Source: Marinicella litoralis (lineage in GTDB: Bacteria; Pseudomonadota; Gammaproteobacteria; Xanthomonadales; Marinicellaceae). Taken from it: a stretch of DNA of 64,000 nt. The notes under the pieces are model-generated. The model worked only from the letters and a program-made list of their open reading frames with translations. It did not search any database and was not told the DNA's origin. The DNA is taken from assembly GCF_002591915.1 (NCBI RefSeq), contig NZ_NIHB01000001.1:1120286-1184285 (forward strand), given 5' to 3'. The position numbers and the translations under genes are program-made. Within the stretch, counting starts at the first letter, position 1; each line of letters begins with the position of its first letter. Shown in pieces: positions 8,109 to 16,537 of the stretch.

Positions 8109-9019
8109 AAAAAACCATCACAATTGCTACCAGAGAATCTGCCCTGGCCATGTGGCAAAGCAAATATGTAGCAGCAATCATTGAAGCCAAAACTGACTAC
8201 AAAACCCAACTATTACCCATGACCACTGAAGGCGACCAACGGTTGGAAGTCACCTTGAATAAAATTGGTGGCAAAGGATTATTCTTGAAAGAATTGGAAC
8301 AATCAATGTTGGCTGGGGAATCAGACATAGCGGTTCATTCAATGAAAGACGTGCCCGCAGATCTGCCGGCTGAATTTCAAATATGTGCAGTGTTTCCGCG
8401 TGCTGATGAAAGTGATGCCTTTGTTTCAAATCGATATGAAAAATTGACAGATTTACCACAAGGCGCGGTGGTAGGAACTTCCAGTTTGCGGCGTCAGGCA
8501 CAATTGTTGTCGTTGCGCCCTGATTTGATTATAAATCCACTGCGCGGTAATGTGAACAGTCGCTTACAAAAATTGGATGATGGTTTATATGATGCCATTA
8601 TATTAGCCTCTGCCGGTTTAAAGCGGTTGGGTTTTGATGATCGCATCAAAAGCCGATTGACTGCCCCCAAGTGGCTGCCTGCCGTTTCACAAGGCGCAGT
8701 CGGTATCGAATGTCTAAAACAAAACGATGAACTGGCAGCGGTGTTAAGTGCTTTGGCTGACGAAAAAACCTGGCAATGTGTTCGCGCTGAGCGGTCATTG
8801 AATTTAAAACTCAATGGGTCTTGTTCAGTGGCCATAGGTGCTTTGGCCAGTTATCATTTGGATGACACCATTTCTCTCAAAGCCGGGGTCTACAGTCCCG
8901 ATGGCAGCCAATCCATTACAGCCAGACAACAAGGCTATGACCCAGTGAAATTGGGTGAGTATGTTGCCAATAAATTGTTGGACCAAGGTGCCACAGAAAT
9001 TTTGGCCTTGGCTGAGTAA
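8105..9019 (+). CDS. hemC: Porphobilinogen deaminase (hydroxymethylbilane synthase)
   Basis: A 304-aa enzyme that joins four porphobilinogens into hydroxymethylbilane in tetrapyrrole synthesis. Signatures are IATRESALAMWQSKYV at the N-terminus, VHSMKDVPADLP (active-site Asp), GTSSLRRQAQL, and NGSCSVAIGALA with Cys240, the dipyrromethane cofactor attachment site. The length is normal. It overlaps algR by 4 bp and is followed 6 bp later by hemD. Confidence 0.97.
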   Translation: MKKTITIATRESALAMWQSKYVAAIIEAKTDYKTQLLPMTTEGDQRLEVTLNKIGGKGLFLKELEQSMLAGESDIAVHSMKDVPADLPAEFQICAVFPRADESDAFVSNRYEKLTDLPQGAVVGTSSLRRQAQLLSLRPDLIINPLRGNVNSRLQKLDDGLYDAIILASAGLKRLGFDDRIKSRLTAPKWLPAVSQGAVGIECLKQNDELAAVLSALADEKTWQCVRAERSLNLKLNGSCSVAIGALASYHLDDTISLKAGVYSPDGSQSITARQQGYDPVKLGEYVANKLLDQGATEILALAE

Positions 9020-9025
9020 AACAGC

Positions 9026-9775
9026 ATGACCACTGTCGTTATCACACGCCCTGAAATTGCCATTGCAAAGGCCACAGAGGTTTATCAAAAGGCCGGCTTC
9101 GAAGTTTTTAAAGCCCCTTGTTATGCAATAAAAACCAACACAGCTGTGCTACCACAATGGTTGGCCGCTGAGGCCGCTGTGTGGATAGTGCTCAGTGTTC
9201 ATGCCTTGCAGCATGCTTTAAAAATTGCCCCACAATGGAGACCCTTGAACAAGACTCGAGTCATTGCGGTTGGACCAGCGGTGGCCAATGCATGGCAGCG
9301 GCAATTTGAACACCCCATCGAGTTCCACCCATTGATGAATTCGGAGGGGGTGATTGAATTGTTGCAAAAGTACCAAGCCAAGTCGGTCAAAATACTGACC
9401 ACAGCAGGAGGCCGTAATCTGATCAAAACGCATTGTATGGAGCAACAAATCAGCTACAACCAGATCAACACCTACCACCGAATTGAGTTGACTATTGATG
9501 CAGCAGGTTTACAGCAAAAAATACTGAATGCTTCTGAGAACAAAGTAATCCTAACCGCCACCAGCAGTGGTATCTTGGTTCATTTCATGTCGCAATTGCC
9601 AGTTGAATTAACCACCAAAGTACTCAACAACCCGTTGGTGGTGGGAGCACAGCGCATAGCTGATTTGGCCAAAGACCTGGGGTTTAACAACATTTCAGTC
9701 GCCGCCAACCCCAGTGATGAAGCCATGTGTGAAGTGGTGGAAAGGATGGTGTCAGAAGAGACAGCAGCCAATTGA
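9026..9775 (+). CDS. hemD: Uroporphyrinogen-III synthase
   Basis: A 249-aa protein with the two-lobed HemD pattern: an N-terminal VVITRPE strand, the WIVLSVHALQHAL segment, and a late block with LTATSSGILVHF and NNPLVVGAQRIADLAKDLGF. It cyclises hydroxymethylbilane to uroporphyrinogen III. The family is poorly conserved, so the call leans on position right after hemC. No hemX or hemY follows; the strand changes after a 108-bp gap without a clear terminator. Confidence 0.88.
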   Translation: MTTVVITRPEIAIAKATEVYQKAGFEVFKAPCYAIKTNTAVLPQWLAAEAAVWIVLSVHALQHALKIAPQWRPLNKTRVIAVGPAVANAWQRQFEHPIEFHPLMNSEGVIELLQKYQAKSVKILTTAGGRNLIKTHCMEQQISYNQINTYHRIELTIDAAGLQQKILNASENKVILTATSSGILVHFMSQLPVELTTKVLNNPLVVGAQRIADLAKDLGFNNISVAANPSDEAMCEVVERMVSEETAAN

Positions 9776-9883
9776 TTTTCATTTAAAGTCGGTCAAGCGA
9801 CCCCTAACAAATTCAATTCGCTGCGTCGGTGAACGTTTGCCGGTTGAAAAGTTGTGCTTGTTTCAACCACTTATCAAGTAATC

Positions 9884-10366
9884 TTAGAACACAAAATCAG
9901 CCGGACTGGCTCGGTGGTATTCTGTTTGGGTAATGATGTATTCGCCGTCAATCAGTTTAAAGGTCACTGTGAATTTTATCATGTCGCCATTGAAGGTCGG
10001 TAAATCCGTCAAACTGATATCGGCCCCTGCCATGGCGGCCACCACTTCCACTTCCACTTGATCTTCGCCCTCATCCAACCAGTCAGCGCGTTTGACATTC
10101 TTGTGAATGTAAATGGATTTGTTTCTGAGCAAGCGGATGCGCATCAGGCGTTCAATGTCTTTTTTATTCCAGCCACGTTCGGCACTTTTGAAGTCATCAT
10201 CAATGGATTCGAGAAAATCATCCAGTCGTTTTTCCTCTATGGCAATTTCCAAGTCATTTATGGTGTTCAATAGTTTCGTTTCTTTATCGACAGGGGCATC
10301 GCCAGAACATGCTGCCAATAAAAAGAAAACGCAGCAACCCAGTAAAATTAACAATGATTTTTTCAT
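9884..10366 (-). CDS. Putative lipoprotein of unknown function
   Basis: A 160-aa protein with a lipoprotein signal: MKKSLLILLGCCVFFLLAAC, lipobox LAAC. The mature domain has a helical acidic start (about residues 30-60) and a beta-rich end (MIKFTVTFKLIDGEYIITQTEY), the size and layout of an NTF2-like nuclear transport factor 2 fold. The fold guess is inference. ATG at 10366 is preferred over the upstream TTG at 10381 because the signal peptide begins there. Confidence 0.65.
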   Translation of the reverse strand: MKKSLLILLGCCVFFLLAACSGDAPVDKETKLLNTINDLEIAIEEKRLDDFLESIDDDFKSAERGWNKKDIERLMRIRLLRNKSIYIHKNVKRADWLDEGEDQVEVEVVAAMAGADISLTDLPTFNGDMIKFTVTFKLIDGEYIITQTEYHRASPADFVF

Positions 10367-10535
10367 GATCAGAATAGCCAAAAACAGATTTTAAATTAAC
10401 AGCTCACATTGTATCATGTCTGTATGGGTGCAAAATGGGAGACCTGGTTTTTGCAATCAATGTGGTTGAGTAGGGGTCAATTAAGTGGTGCCGAACAAGT
10501 GATTCGGTTTTCGGGTAAAAAAGAGGAGCCGTGAA

Positions 10536-10892
10536 ATGAAATGCAAACTTACTTTTGGCCTGGGCCTGTTTTCGTTGCCTATGCTGTTAACTGCACAAAC
10601 GAATAACAATGGCAATGAAAATGCCTCTGTTATTGACGAACGTAAACCGGAATTGTTGGGGCAGATGACACAGTCGGCTGATGAATCCACCAGCATCAGG
10701 GTTATTGTACAAAAAAAACAAACCATTGAAGAATACAGACAACGGGGTGAGCTGGTTTTAGTTAAAGTGATTCCTGTGGACGGTGTCCCTTATTTTATTG
10801 ATCCGTTGGAGCGAGAAAACCTGCAAGGGTCGAGTCGTGATTTAATTAATTCAGGTGTTAAGCCTGTGCGTTGGGTGTTGAAGGAGTTTTGA
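10536..10892 (+). CDS. DUF2782-family secreted protein
   Basis: A 118-aa protein with a signal peptide (MKCKLTFGLGLFSLPMLLTAQ). The C-terminal half fits DUF2782 as I remember it: IRVIVQKKQTIEEYRQRGEL, then MVKV-like LVKVIPVDGVPYFIDP, ending PVRWVLKEF. Probably periplasmic. The function of the family is not known to me; it is often found near polA. Here the glutamate-synthase-like gene follows after 4 bp, so the two are likely co-transcribed. Confidence 0.75.
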   Translation: MKCKLTFGLGLFSLPMLLTAQTNNNGNENASVIDERKPELLGQMTQSADESTSIRVIVQKKQTIEEYRQRGELVLVKVIPVDGVPYFIDPLERENLQGSSRDLINSGVKPVRWVLKEF

Positions 10893-10896
10893 CTGA

Positions 10897-12480
10897 ATGA
10901 CTGTTAGACAAAAGTTTATGGTGTTGCTCATCGTGGTGCCTGCATTGGTTGTGGTGTGGGCTCAATATTGGCCAGCTGCATGGTGGTCTTTTTTGATCAT
11001 TGCTCCATTGGCCATTTTGGGACTGTATGACATGTTCCAGCCGAAAAAAGCCATCCTCCGCTTGTATCCTGTGATTGGACATTTTCGCTATGTGTTGGAG
11101 TCATTTCGGGTTGAAATTCAACAGTATTTCATCGAGTCTGACTTGAACGGTAAACCCATACCCAGAGAATTCCGGTCGTTGGTGTATCAACGCGCCAAGG
11201 GCCAAAAAGACACGCGGCCATTTGGTACCATTATGGACGTCAATAAAGACGGTTATGAATGGATCAACCATTCTGTGGCGCCGACTCACATCGATGAGCA
11301 AGCACTGCACATAACAATTGGTGGTGCTGATTGTAAACAACCTTATGACGCCAAGCCATTGAACATTTCTGCCATGAGTTATGGATCTTTGAGTAAGAAT
11401 GCCATTGAAGCATTGAATTTAGGGGCCAGAAAAGGCGGGTTTGCTCACAACACAGGCGAAGGTGGTATCAGCCCCTATCACTTGAAACATGGTGGCGATT
11501 TGATCTTTCAGTTTGGTACCGGGTATTTTGGATGTCGCAATGCCCAAGGTGATTTTGATGCACAATTATTCAAAAGTAAGGCGGCACTTGACCAAGTCAA
11601 GATGATCGAAATTAAATTATCGCAAGGTGCCAAGCCTGGACATGGTGGTATTTTACCTGCAGTTAAGTTGACTGAAGAAATCGCTGAAATTCGTCATGTC
11701 AGCATGGGTCAAGATGTGTTGTCACCGCCCAATCACACCGCGTTTAATTCACCCAGAGAATTGATGTTGTTTGTGCAAGAATTGCGCCAGTTGTCTGCCG
11801 GCAAGCCGGTTGGATTTAAAATGTGTTTAGGCAAACGCAGTGAATTTTTGGCCATCTGTAAAGCCATGATTGAAACCGGTATTAAACCTGATTTCATTAC
11901 CTTAGATGGCAGTGAAGGTGGCACCGGTGCGGCACCGATTGAATTCACCAATTCCGTTGGTACGCCCTTAAAGGACGCTTTGATCATTGTCAACAATGCT
12001 TTGATTGGAACCGGCTTGCGAGGTGATATTAAAATCATTGCTGCCGGTAAAGTGATCTCTGCATTTCATTTAATCAAAGCCTTGGCTTTGGGCGCTGATT
12101 CTGTTAATTCAGCTCGTGGCATGATGTTTGCTTTGGGTTGTATTCAATCACGGGCGTGTAACACCGATCATTGTCCAACTGGCATTGCGACCCAAGACCC
12201 CGCACGGGTGGTTGGTTTGGTGGTCAGTGACAAAGGTCAGCGTGTGGCTCGGTACCATGGTCAGATGATGAAAAACATGGCTGAATTGTTGGGTGCGGCT
12301 GGACTAGAGTCTATGGCAGATCTCCGACCCAGTCACATCATGCATCGAGTCAAAGGGACCTTGGTGAAATCTTACGAAGAAATGTTCCCTACATTGGCCG
12401 AAGGTGTTTTGTTGGATGAAGCTTCCAGACCGGAATCATGGGCTGCCGATTGGCAGGCGGCACAGACCAGTCGATGGTGA
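10897..12480 (+). CDS. FMN-binding glutamate synthase-family protein (membrane-anchored)
   Basis: A 527-aa protein with two N-terminal hydrophobic segments (about residues 5-45) followed by the FMN-binding/central domain of glutamate synthase (GltB-like). Visible are ISAMSYGSLSKNAIEALN, HNTGEGGISPYH, KLSQGAKPGHGGILP, LDGSEGGTGAAP, and the Cys-rich CIQSRACNTDHCPTGIATQ that holds the 3Fe-4S cluster in glutamate synthases. There is no amidotransferase domain, so it is not a complete glutamate synthase. Stand-alone proteins of this type are common in proteobacteria and their reaction is uncertain. Confidence 0.85.
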   Translation: MTVRQKFMVLLIVVPALVVVWAQYWPAAWWSFLIIAPLAILGLYDMFQPKKAILRLYPVIGHFRYVLESFRVEIQQYFIESDLNGKPIPREFRSLVYQRAKGQKDTRPFGTIMDVNKDGYEWINHSVAPTHIDEQALHITIGGADCKQPYDAKPLNISAMSYGSLSKNAIEALNLGARKGGFAHNTGEGGISPYHLKHGGDLIFQFGTGYFGCRNAQGDFDAQLFKSKAALDQVKMIEIKLSQGAKPGHGGILPAVKLTEEIAEIRHVSMGQDVLSPPNHTAFNSPRELMLFVQELRQLSAGKPVGFKMCLGKRSEFLAICKAMIETGIKPDFITLDGSEGGTGAAPIEFTNSVGTPLKDALIIVNNALIGTGLRGDIKIIAAGKVISAFHLIKALALGADSVNSARGMMFALGCIQSRACNTDHCPTGIATQDPARVVGLVVSDKGQRVARYHGQMMKNMAELLGAAGLESMADLRPSHIMHRVKGTLVKSYEEMFPTLAEGVLLDEASRPESWAADWQAAQTSRW

Positions 12481-12537
12481 TGTGCAATCTTTGGCTTAAT
12501 AAGCTATTATTGAAACCATTCTTATATTGAAAAACTT

Positions 12538-13797
12538 ATGACATTAACAAAAAAGATCATTGTATTTATGGTGGTAGGCGCCTTATTGGGCCTGGCGTTA
12601 AATTTGACTGGATTGAATAACCATGAACTGGTTGATCAATACGTGGTCAATGGCTTGTTCTATGTAATCGGACAACTGTTTATTTTGTCATTGAAAATGA
12701 TGGTTGTCCCATTGGTATTTGTGTCATTGTTTTGTGGAACTACGGCATTGCGGGATCCAGCCATGTTGGGATCCATTGGTGGCAGAACCTTGGCGTTTTA
12801 TTTAATGACCACAGCCATTGCTTTGGGAATTGCGATCAGTTTTGCGCTGCTGATTGGGGTCGGTCTTGGTGCCGAAATTCCTACGGACATTAATTACGTG
12901 CCTAAAGAAAGTAAATCCTTTGTGGCAGTTATTTTGAGCATCATTGATAACCCGGTCAAAGCCATGGCCGAAGGTAATTTGTTGGCAGTGATCATGTTTT
13001 CTATTCTGCTGGGTCTGTCTGCCACCATGGCAGGTAAAGCCGGTGAGCAGGTGATAGATTTCTTTAAATCATTCAATGAAGTAATCATGAAGCTGGTGAT
13101 GTTGATCATGCATTTTGCACCCTATGCAGTTTTTGCCATTTTGGCCAAAGTGTTTGCAGAATTGGGGGTTGATGCAATCAAGACCTTGTCTGGTTATTTC
13201 TTTACAGTTTTAGGCTTGTTGATCTTTCATGCTTTGGTGGTTTATCCATTGTTACTGAAACTATTCTCTGGACTGAGTCCATTGACATTTCTGAAAAAAA
13301 TGGAAAGTGCAGTGACCTTTGCTTTTGGAACATCGAGTTCAAATGCGACGATACCAGTGACTTTGAGAACAGTCACAGAACGATTGGGTGTGAATAAGTC
13401 AGTGGCTTCATTCACCATTCCTTTTGGCGCCACCATCAATATGGATGGCACGGCCATCATGCAAGGAGTGGCGACGGTATTTATAGCCAATGCCTATGGT
13501 GTTGACCTAACCACCACACAGTTGATGATGGTGGTGTTGATGGCCACCATGGCCTCGATAGGATCTGCTGGTGTTCCCAGTGCTGGTTTGGTGATGCTGC
13601 AGGGTGTCTTGTTACAAGTGGGTCTGCCGATAGAGGGTATTGGTATTATCTTGGGTATAGATCGTTTGTTAGACATGACCCGAACGGCGGTCAACATCAC
13701 TGGTGATGCGGCGGTGACCTGTATTGTGGCCAAGTCACAAGGACAATTTGATCAAGCCATTTTCGATGACCCACAAGCAGGCGTTATCAAGGAATAG
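12538..13797 (+). CDS. Dicarboxylate/amino acid:cation symporter (DAACS family)
   Basis: A 419-aa inner-membrane transporter of the GltP/DctA family. It has the Ser-rich re-entrant loop TFAFGTSSSNATIPVTLRT, the NMDGTA motif (PFGATINMDGTAIMQG) that binds cation and substrate, and the C-terminal DRLLDMTRTAVNITGDA segment. It is expected to import C4-dicarboxylates or acidic amino acids with Na+ or H+. Substrate specificity cannot be read with confidence. A good terminator follows 19 bp after the stop. Confidence 0.93.
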   Translation: MTLTKKIIVFMVVGALLGLALNLTGLNNHELVDQYVVNGLFYVIGQLFILSLKMMVVPLVFVSLFCGTTALRDPAMLGSIGGRTLAFYLMTTAIALGIAISFALLIGVGLGAEIPTDINYVPKESKSFVAVILSIIDNPVKAMAEGNLLAVIMFSILLGLSATMAGKAGEQVIDFFKSFNEVIMKLVMLIMHFAPYAVFAILAKVFAELGVDAIKTLSGYFFTVLGLLIFHALVVYPLLLKLFSGLSPLTFLKKMESAVTFAFGTSSSNATIPVTLRTVTERLGVNKSVASFTIPFGATINMDGTAIMQGVATVFIANAYGVDLTTTQLMMVVLMATMASIGSAGVPSAGLVMLQGVLLQVGLPIEGIGIILGIDRLLDMTRTAVNITGDAAVTCIVAKSQGQFDQAIFDDPQAGVIKE

Positions 13798-13816
13798 AGC
13801 TGTATAAATAGTCAAT

Positions 13817-13845
13817 AAAAAGGGTTCATTTGAACCCTTTTTTTA
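13817..13845 (+). terminator. Rho-independent terminator of the symporter gene
   Basis: Stem AAAGGGTTCA/TGAACCCTTT with a two-base loop, followed by a run of seven Ts, 19 bp after the symporter stop. Confidence 0.88.
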
Positions 13846-13932
13846 TGGCTTTCTAAAATAATTCATAATTAAATGGCGCACTTTTGTAGTGGGATGCGTA
13901 TGCCTGGGTAATTAACAGCGAAAGGTATACTC

Positions 13933-15882
13933 ATGAAAACACTGCAATTTAATTTCATCGTCTTGATGTTGATGCTCAGTTCCGCCGCATGGTCTGGTCT
14001 CTACTGGGTTGGCAATTCAGCAACATGTACTGGCAGCAATGTCTATGGCACTTTAGATCAAGCCTTGTTTGTGGCTGCATTGAATGGGGATCCTCAGGAT
14101 GAAATTCGACTGACCAACACCGTTGCTTATACCGGTAATGGCAATGGCAGTTACACCTTAACTGATTGGTCATCAACCGGAGCAGGGGTACTGACCTTGG
14201 TTGGCGGATACACCGACTGTTTTGGTGCAGTCTCCGGCAGAACCTTTGTTGGTGATACTGCCAATGCAATATTTGAGGTCAACACCAATAACGAGAGCAG
14301 TTCAGAGGTGACATTCAGAAATATTCAAATGTCTTTAACCAGTGCAACAAGGGCCATGGTACTCAGTGGTGGTGCAGTGGTGACTTTAGACAATGTCTTG
14401 GTCAGCAGCAATCAATCTGGCATTGTGGTTTCCGGAGGGGCATTCTTGGATGTATTGGCCAATTCCTTGATCGAATTCAACGGCAACACCAGTAACATTT
14501 TGGGAGGCGGTATTTATTGTACAGGTCAAAACTCAACAGTGTTGTTGCGCGGTCGAGTCCATCGCAACCAAGGACTCAGAGGTGGTAATCTGCACATTCG
14601 AACAGGCTGTTATTTAGAAATTAAAGACGGTGTCAGGATAGAAGGGCGCGGCACGCTGGCCGGATTGGATGCGGTTGAGGGTGCAGGTTTGTACGTAGAC
14701 AATGGTGGTGAAGTGTTTGCCGATGGTCGCGCTAACAGGGTGATTTTTGATGGCAACAAAGCCGAAAATGGCGGTGCCATCTACATCAATGGAACCAGCA
14801 GTTTTGTGTTATTACAGAATACCCACATCAATGGCAGTGAAGCCGAAGATGGTTCAGCCATCTATGCCAATGGTGGTGGTAATGGCACCCCACAGTTGAT
14901 CATGGATCAAACCACAGATTGTAATTTATTGTTCCGCTGTTCAGAAATTCAAAATTCGCGTTACTTGAACTCGGTGGTGGCAGTGGATGACTCGATGATA
15001 CAACTACAACGAACAGTCATTGAGCAAAGTGACTATTTGGGAACCAATTTGGCGGCAGGTTTAATTACCTCATATACCAACTCAAGAGTCAGGTTAAACC
15101 GAGTGGGCATGATCAGAAATGAAGCCTACGCGATGCTTCGGTTCACCACCAATGACTTGTTTGAAGTGAGTCATTTGACCATGGCAGACAACAGCTGGAC
15201 TTTTGATGGATCAAATTCCCGTGTAGCAGTGGTTTTGGCTGGCGCTATCAATATTCAAAACAGTTTAATCACAGGTTCTTCAGGCATCGATAACCGGAGT
15301 GCGGGTGCCAGTTTTGCAGGTGGCTGTAACTTGATTGACAATGATTTTGACTGGCCTTCAGGATTTTATCACTTGGGTGCAGCGCAACTGATCAACCCAG
15401 CCGCTGGTGATGCCCGTCAACTGGCTGCATCACCAGGTGTCGACATGTGTTTACAAGATAATTTTGTGTGGTCATCTGAAATTGACATTGAAAACCAAGC
15501 TGCACCGGTGAATGAGAACACCAATCCTCAAGGCATGCCTGGTCAAAGTGGCGGTCTATATGACGCAGGGTTTGATGAAGTTTATGACAACATCGGAGAA
15601 GATGAATTTCTATTGACAGTGCAGAAAGAAGGCAGGGGCGAAGGCGTGGTGATCAGCAACCCTTCTGGTATTTCCTGTGGCGTTGATTGTTCGGAAGTGT
15701 ATTTCAATGGCACCATTGTGACTTTATTTGCCAGTCCGACTGCCGGGAATGATTTTGCGGGTTGGTTGAACTGCCCTTTGGTCAATCAGGACGGCGAGTG
15801 TTTAACCAGCGTAGAGTCAAGTCACACCATCAGGGCGGTATTTCAACCTGATGATTTGATATATTTTGATGGTTTTGAATGA
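13933..15882 (+). CDS. Secreted beta-helix repeat protein with C-terminal YFDGFE motif
   Basis: A 649-aa secreted protein. It has a signal peptide (about 1-21), then a long run of short Gly/Asn-rich beta repeats (GGAIYINGTSSFVLLQN, GAGLYVDNGGEVFADG) typical of right-handed parallel beta-helices of the polymorphic-membrane-protein type. Residues about 555-640 form an InlB-like bacterial repeat (GEGVVISNPSGISCGVDCS ... AGWLNCP) with paired Cys. The last residues are LIYFDGFE, a motif shared with three other secreted proteins here. The next genes on the strand are an ECF sigma factor and a Ser/Thr kinase. Probably a surface or extracellular protein; ligand unknown. Confidence 0.8.
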   Translation: MKTLQFNFIVLMLMLSSAAWSGLYWVGNSATCTGSNVYGTLDQALFVAALNGDPQDEIRLTNTVAYTGNGNGSYTLTDWSSTGAGVLTLVGGYTDCFGAVSGRTFVGDTANAIFEVNTNNESSSEVTFRNIQMSLTSATRAMVLSGGAVVTLDNVLVSSNQSGIVVSGGAFLDVLANSLIEFNGNTSNILGGGIYCTGQNSTVLLRGRVHRNQGLRGGNLHIRTGCYLEIKDGVRIEGRGTLAGLDAVEGAGLYVDNGGEVFADGRANRVIFDGNKAENGGAIYINGTSSFVLLQNTHINGSEAEDGSAIYANGGGNGTPQLIMDQTTDCNLLFRCSEIQNSRYLNSVVAVDDSMIQLQRTVIEQSDYLGTNLAAGLITSYTNSRVRLNRVGMIRNEAYAMLRFTTNDLFEVSHLTMADNSWTFDGSNSRVAVVLAGAINIQNSLITGSSGIDNRSAGASFAGGCNLIDNDFDWPSGFYHLGAAQLINPAAGDARQLAASPGVDMCLQDNFVWSSEIDIENQAAPVNENTNPQGMPGQSGGLYDAGFDEVYDNIGEDEFLLTVQKEGRGEGVVISNPSGISCGVDCSEVYFNGTIVTLFASPTAGNDFAGWLNCPLVNQDGECLTSVESSHTIRAVFQPDDLIYFDGFE

Positions 15883-15982
15883 TGAATTTTAAACCAGCCT
15901 TCAGTCAAGAACTGTGATGGAAGTTTAAAGCGTACTCAGCAGTTGTGTTAATATAAATGGTATTCAACTGCTGAGATTGGTG

Positions 15983-16537
15983 ATGGGTTCTGTCACAGGA
16001 ATTCTTAACAACGCATCATTACAGGCCGCTTTACAAGATCAAAAGCTGCAAGCCTTGTTGTATCAAGAATTAAGGATCATTGCCCATGCCAAGCTGCATG
16101 CTCAGAATGGTTTGAACGACCTTAACACCACGGCATTGGTGCATGAAGCATTCCTGAAATTAAATCCTAATTCTGCACAAAAGGAATGGAGTAACCGACG
16201 GCATTTTTATGCCACTGCTGCTTTGGCCATGCGGCATATTTTGGTTGATGCAGCTCGGCGCAGACTGGCAGAAAAACGAGGTGACATGGAACAGCAATTG
16301 ACTTATTCAGAACAGTCCATGGCAGACAACAGTGACTGCCAACAGGTGGTGACATTGAACGAGGCATTGGAACATTTGAAAGCAGTCGATGCTGATTTGG
16401 TGGAAGTGGTTAACTTGCGGTATTTTGTTGGTTTAACGGTGGCCGAAACGGCCGAAATATTAGGCGTTTCTAAAAGGACCCTGGACCGAGAATGGCACAA
16501 AGCCAAAAGTATTTTGCAGACTTGGATGAATGAATAA
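15983..16537 (+). CDS. ECF-type RNA polymerase sigma factor (module 1)
   Basis: A 184-aa sigma-70-family factor of the ECF type that pairs with Ser/Thr kinases in Planctomycetes and marine proteobacteria (TIGR02999-like). Region 2 holds LNTTALVHEAFLKL and RRHFYATAALAMRHILVD. Region 4 is a helix-turn-helix (LRYFVGLTVAETAEILGVSKRTLDREWHKAK). TTG, GTG and ATG codons stand in a row at 15977-15985; ATG 15983 is taken as the start. It overlaps the kinase gene by 8 bp. There is no adjacent anti-sigma factor; the kinase presumably takes that role. Confidence 0.87.
   Translation: MGSVTGILNNASLQAALQDQKLQALLYQELRIIAHAKLHAQNGLNDLNTTALVHEAFLKLNPNSAQKEWSNRRHFYATAALAMRHILVDAARRRLAEKRGDMEQQLTYSEQSMADNSDCQQVVTLNEALEHLKAVDADLVEVVNLRYFVGLTVAETAEILGVSKRTLDREWHKAKSILQTWMNE

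Noticed and set aside
10897-12480. Glutamate synthase large subunit
   Set aside because: The amidotransferase and C-terminal GXGXG domains are missing and the length is about one third of GltB.
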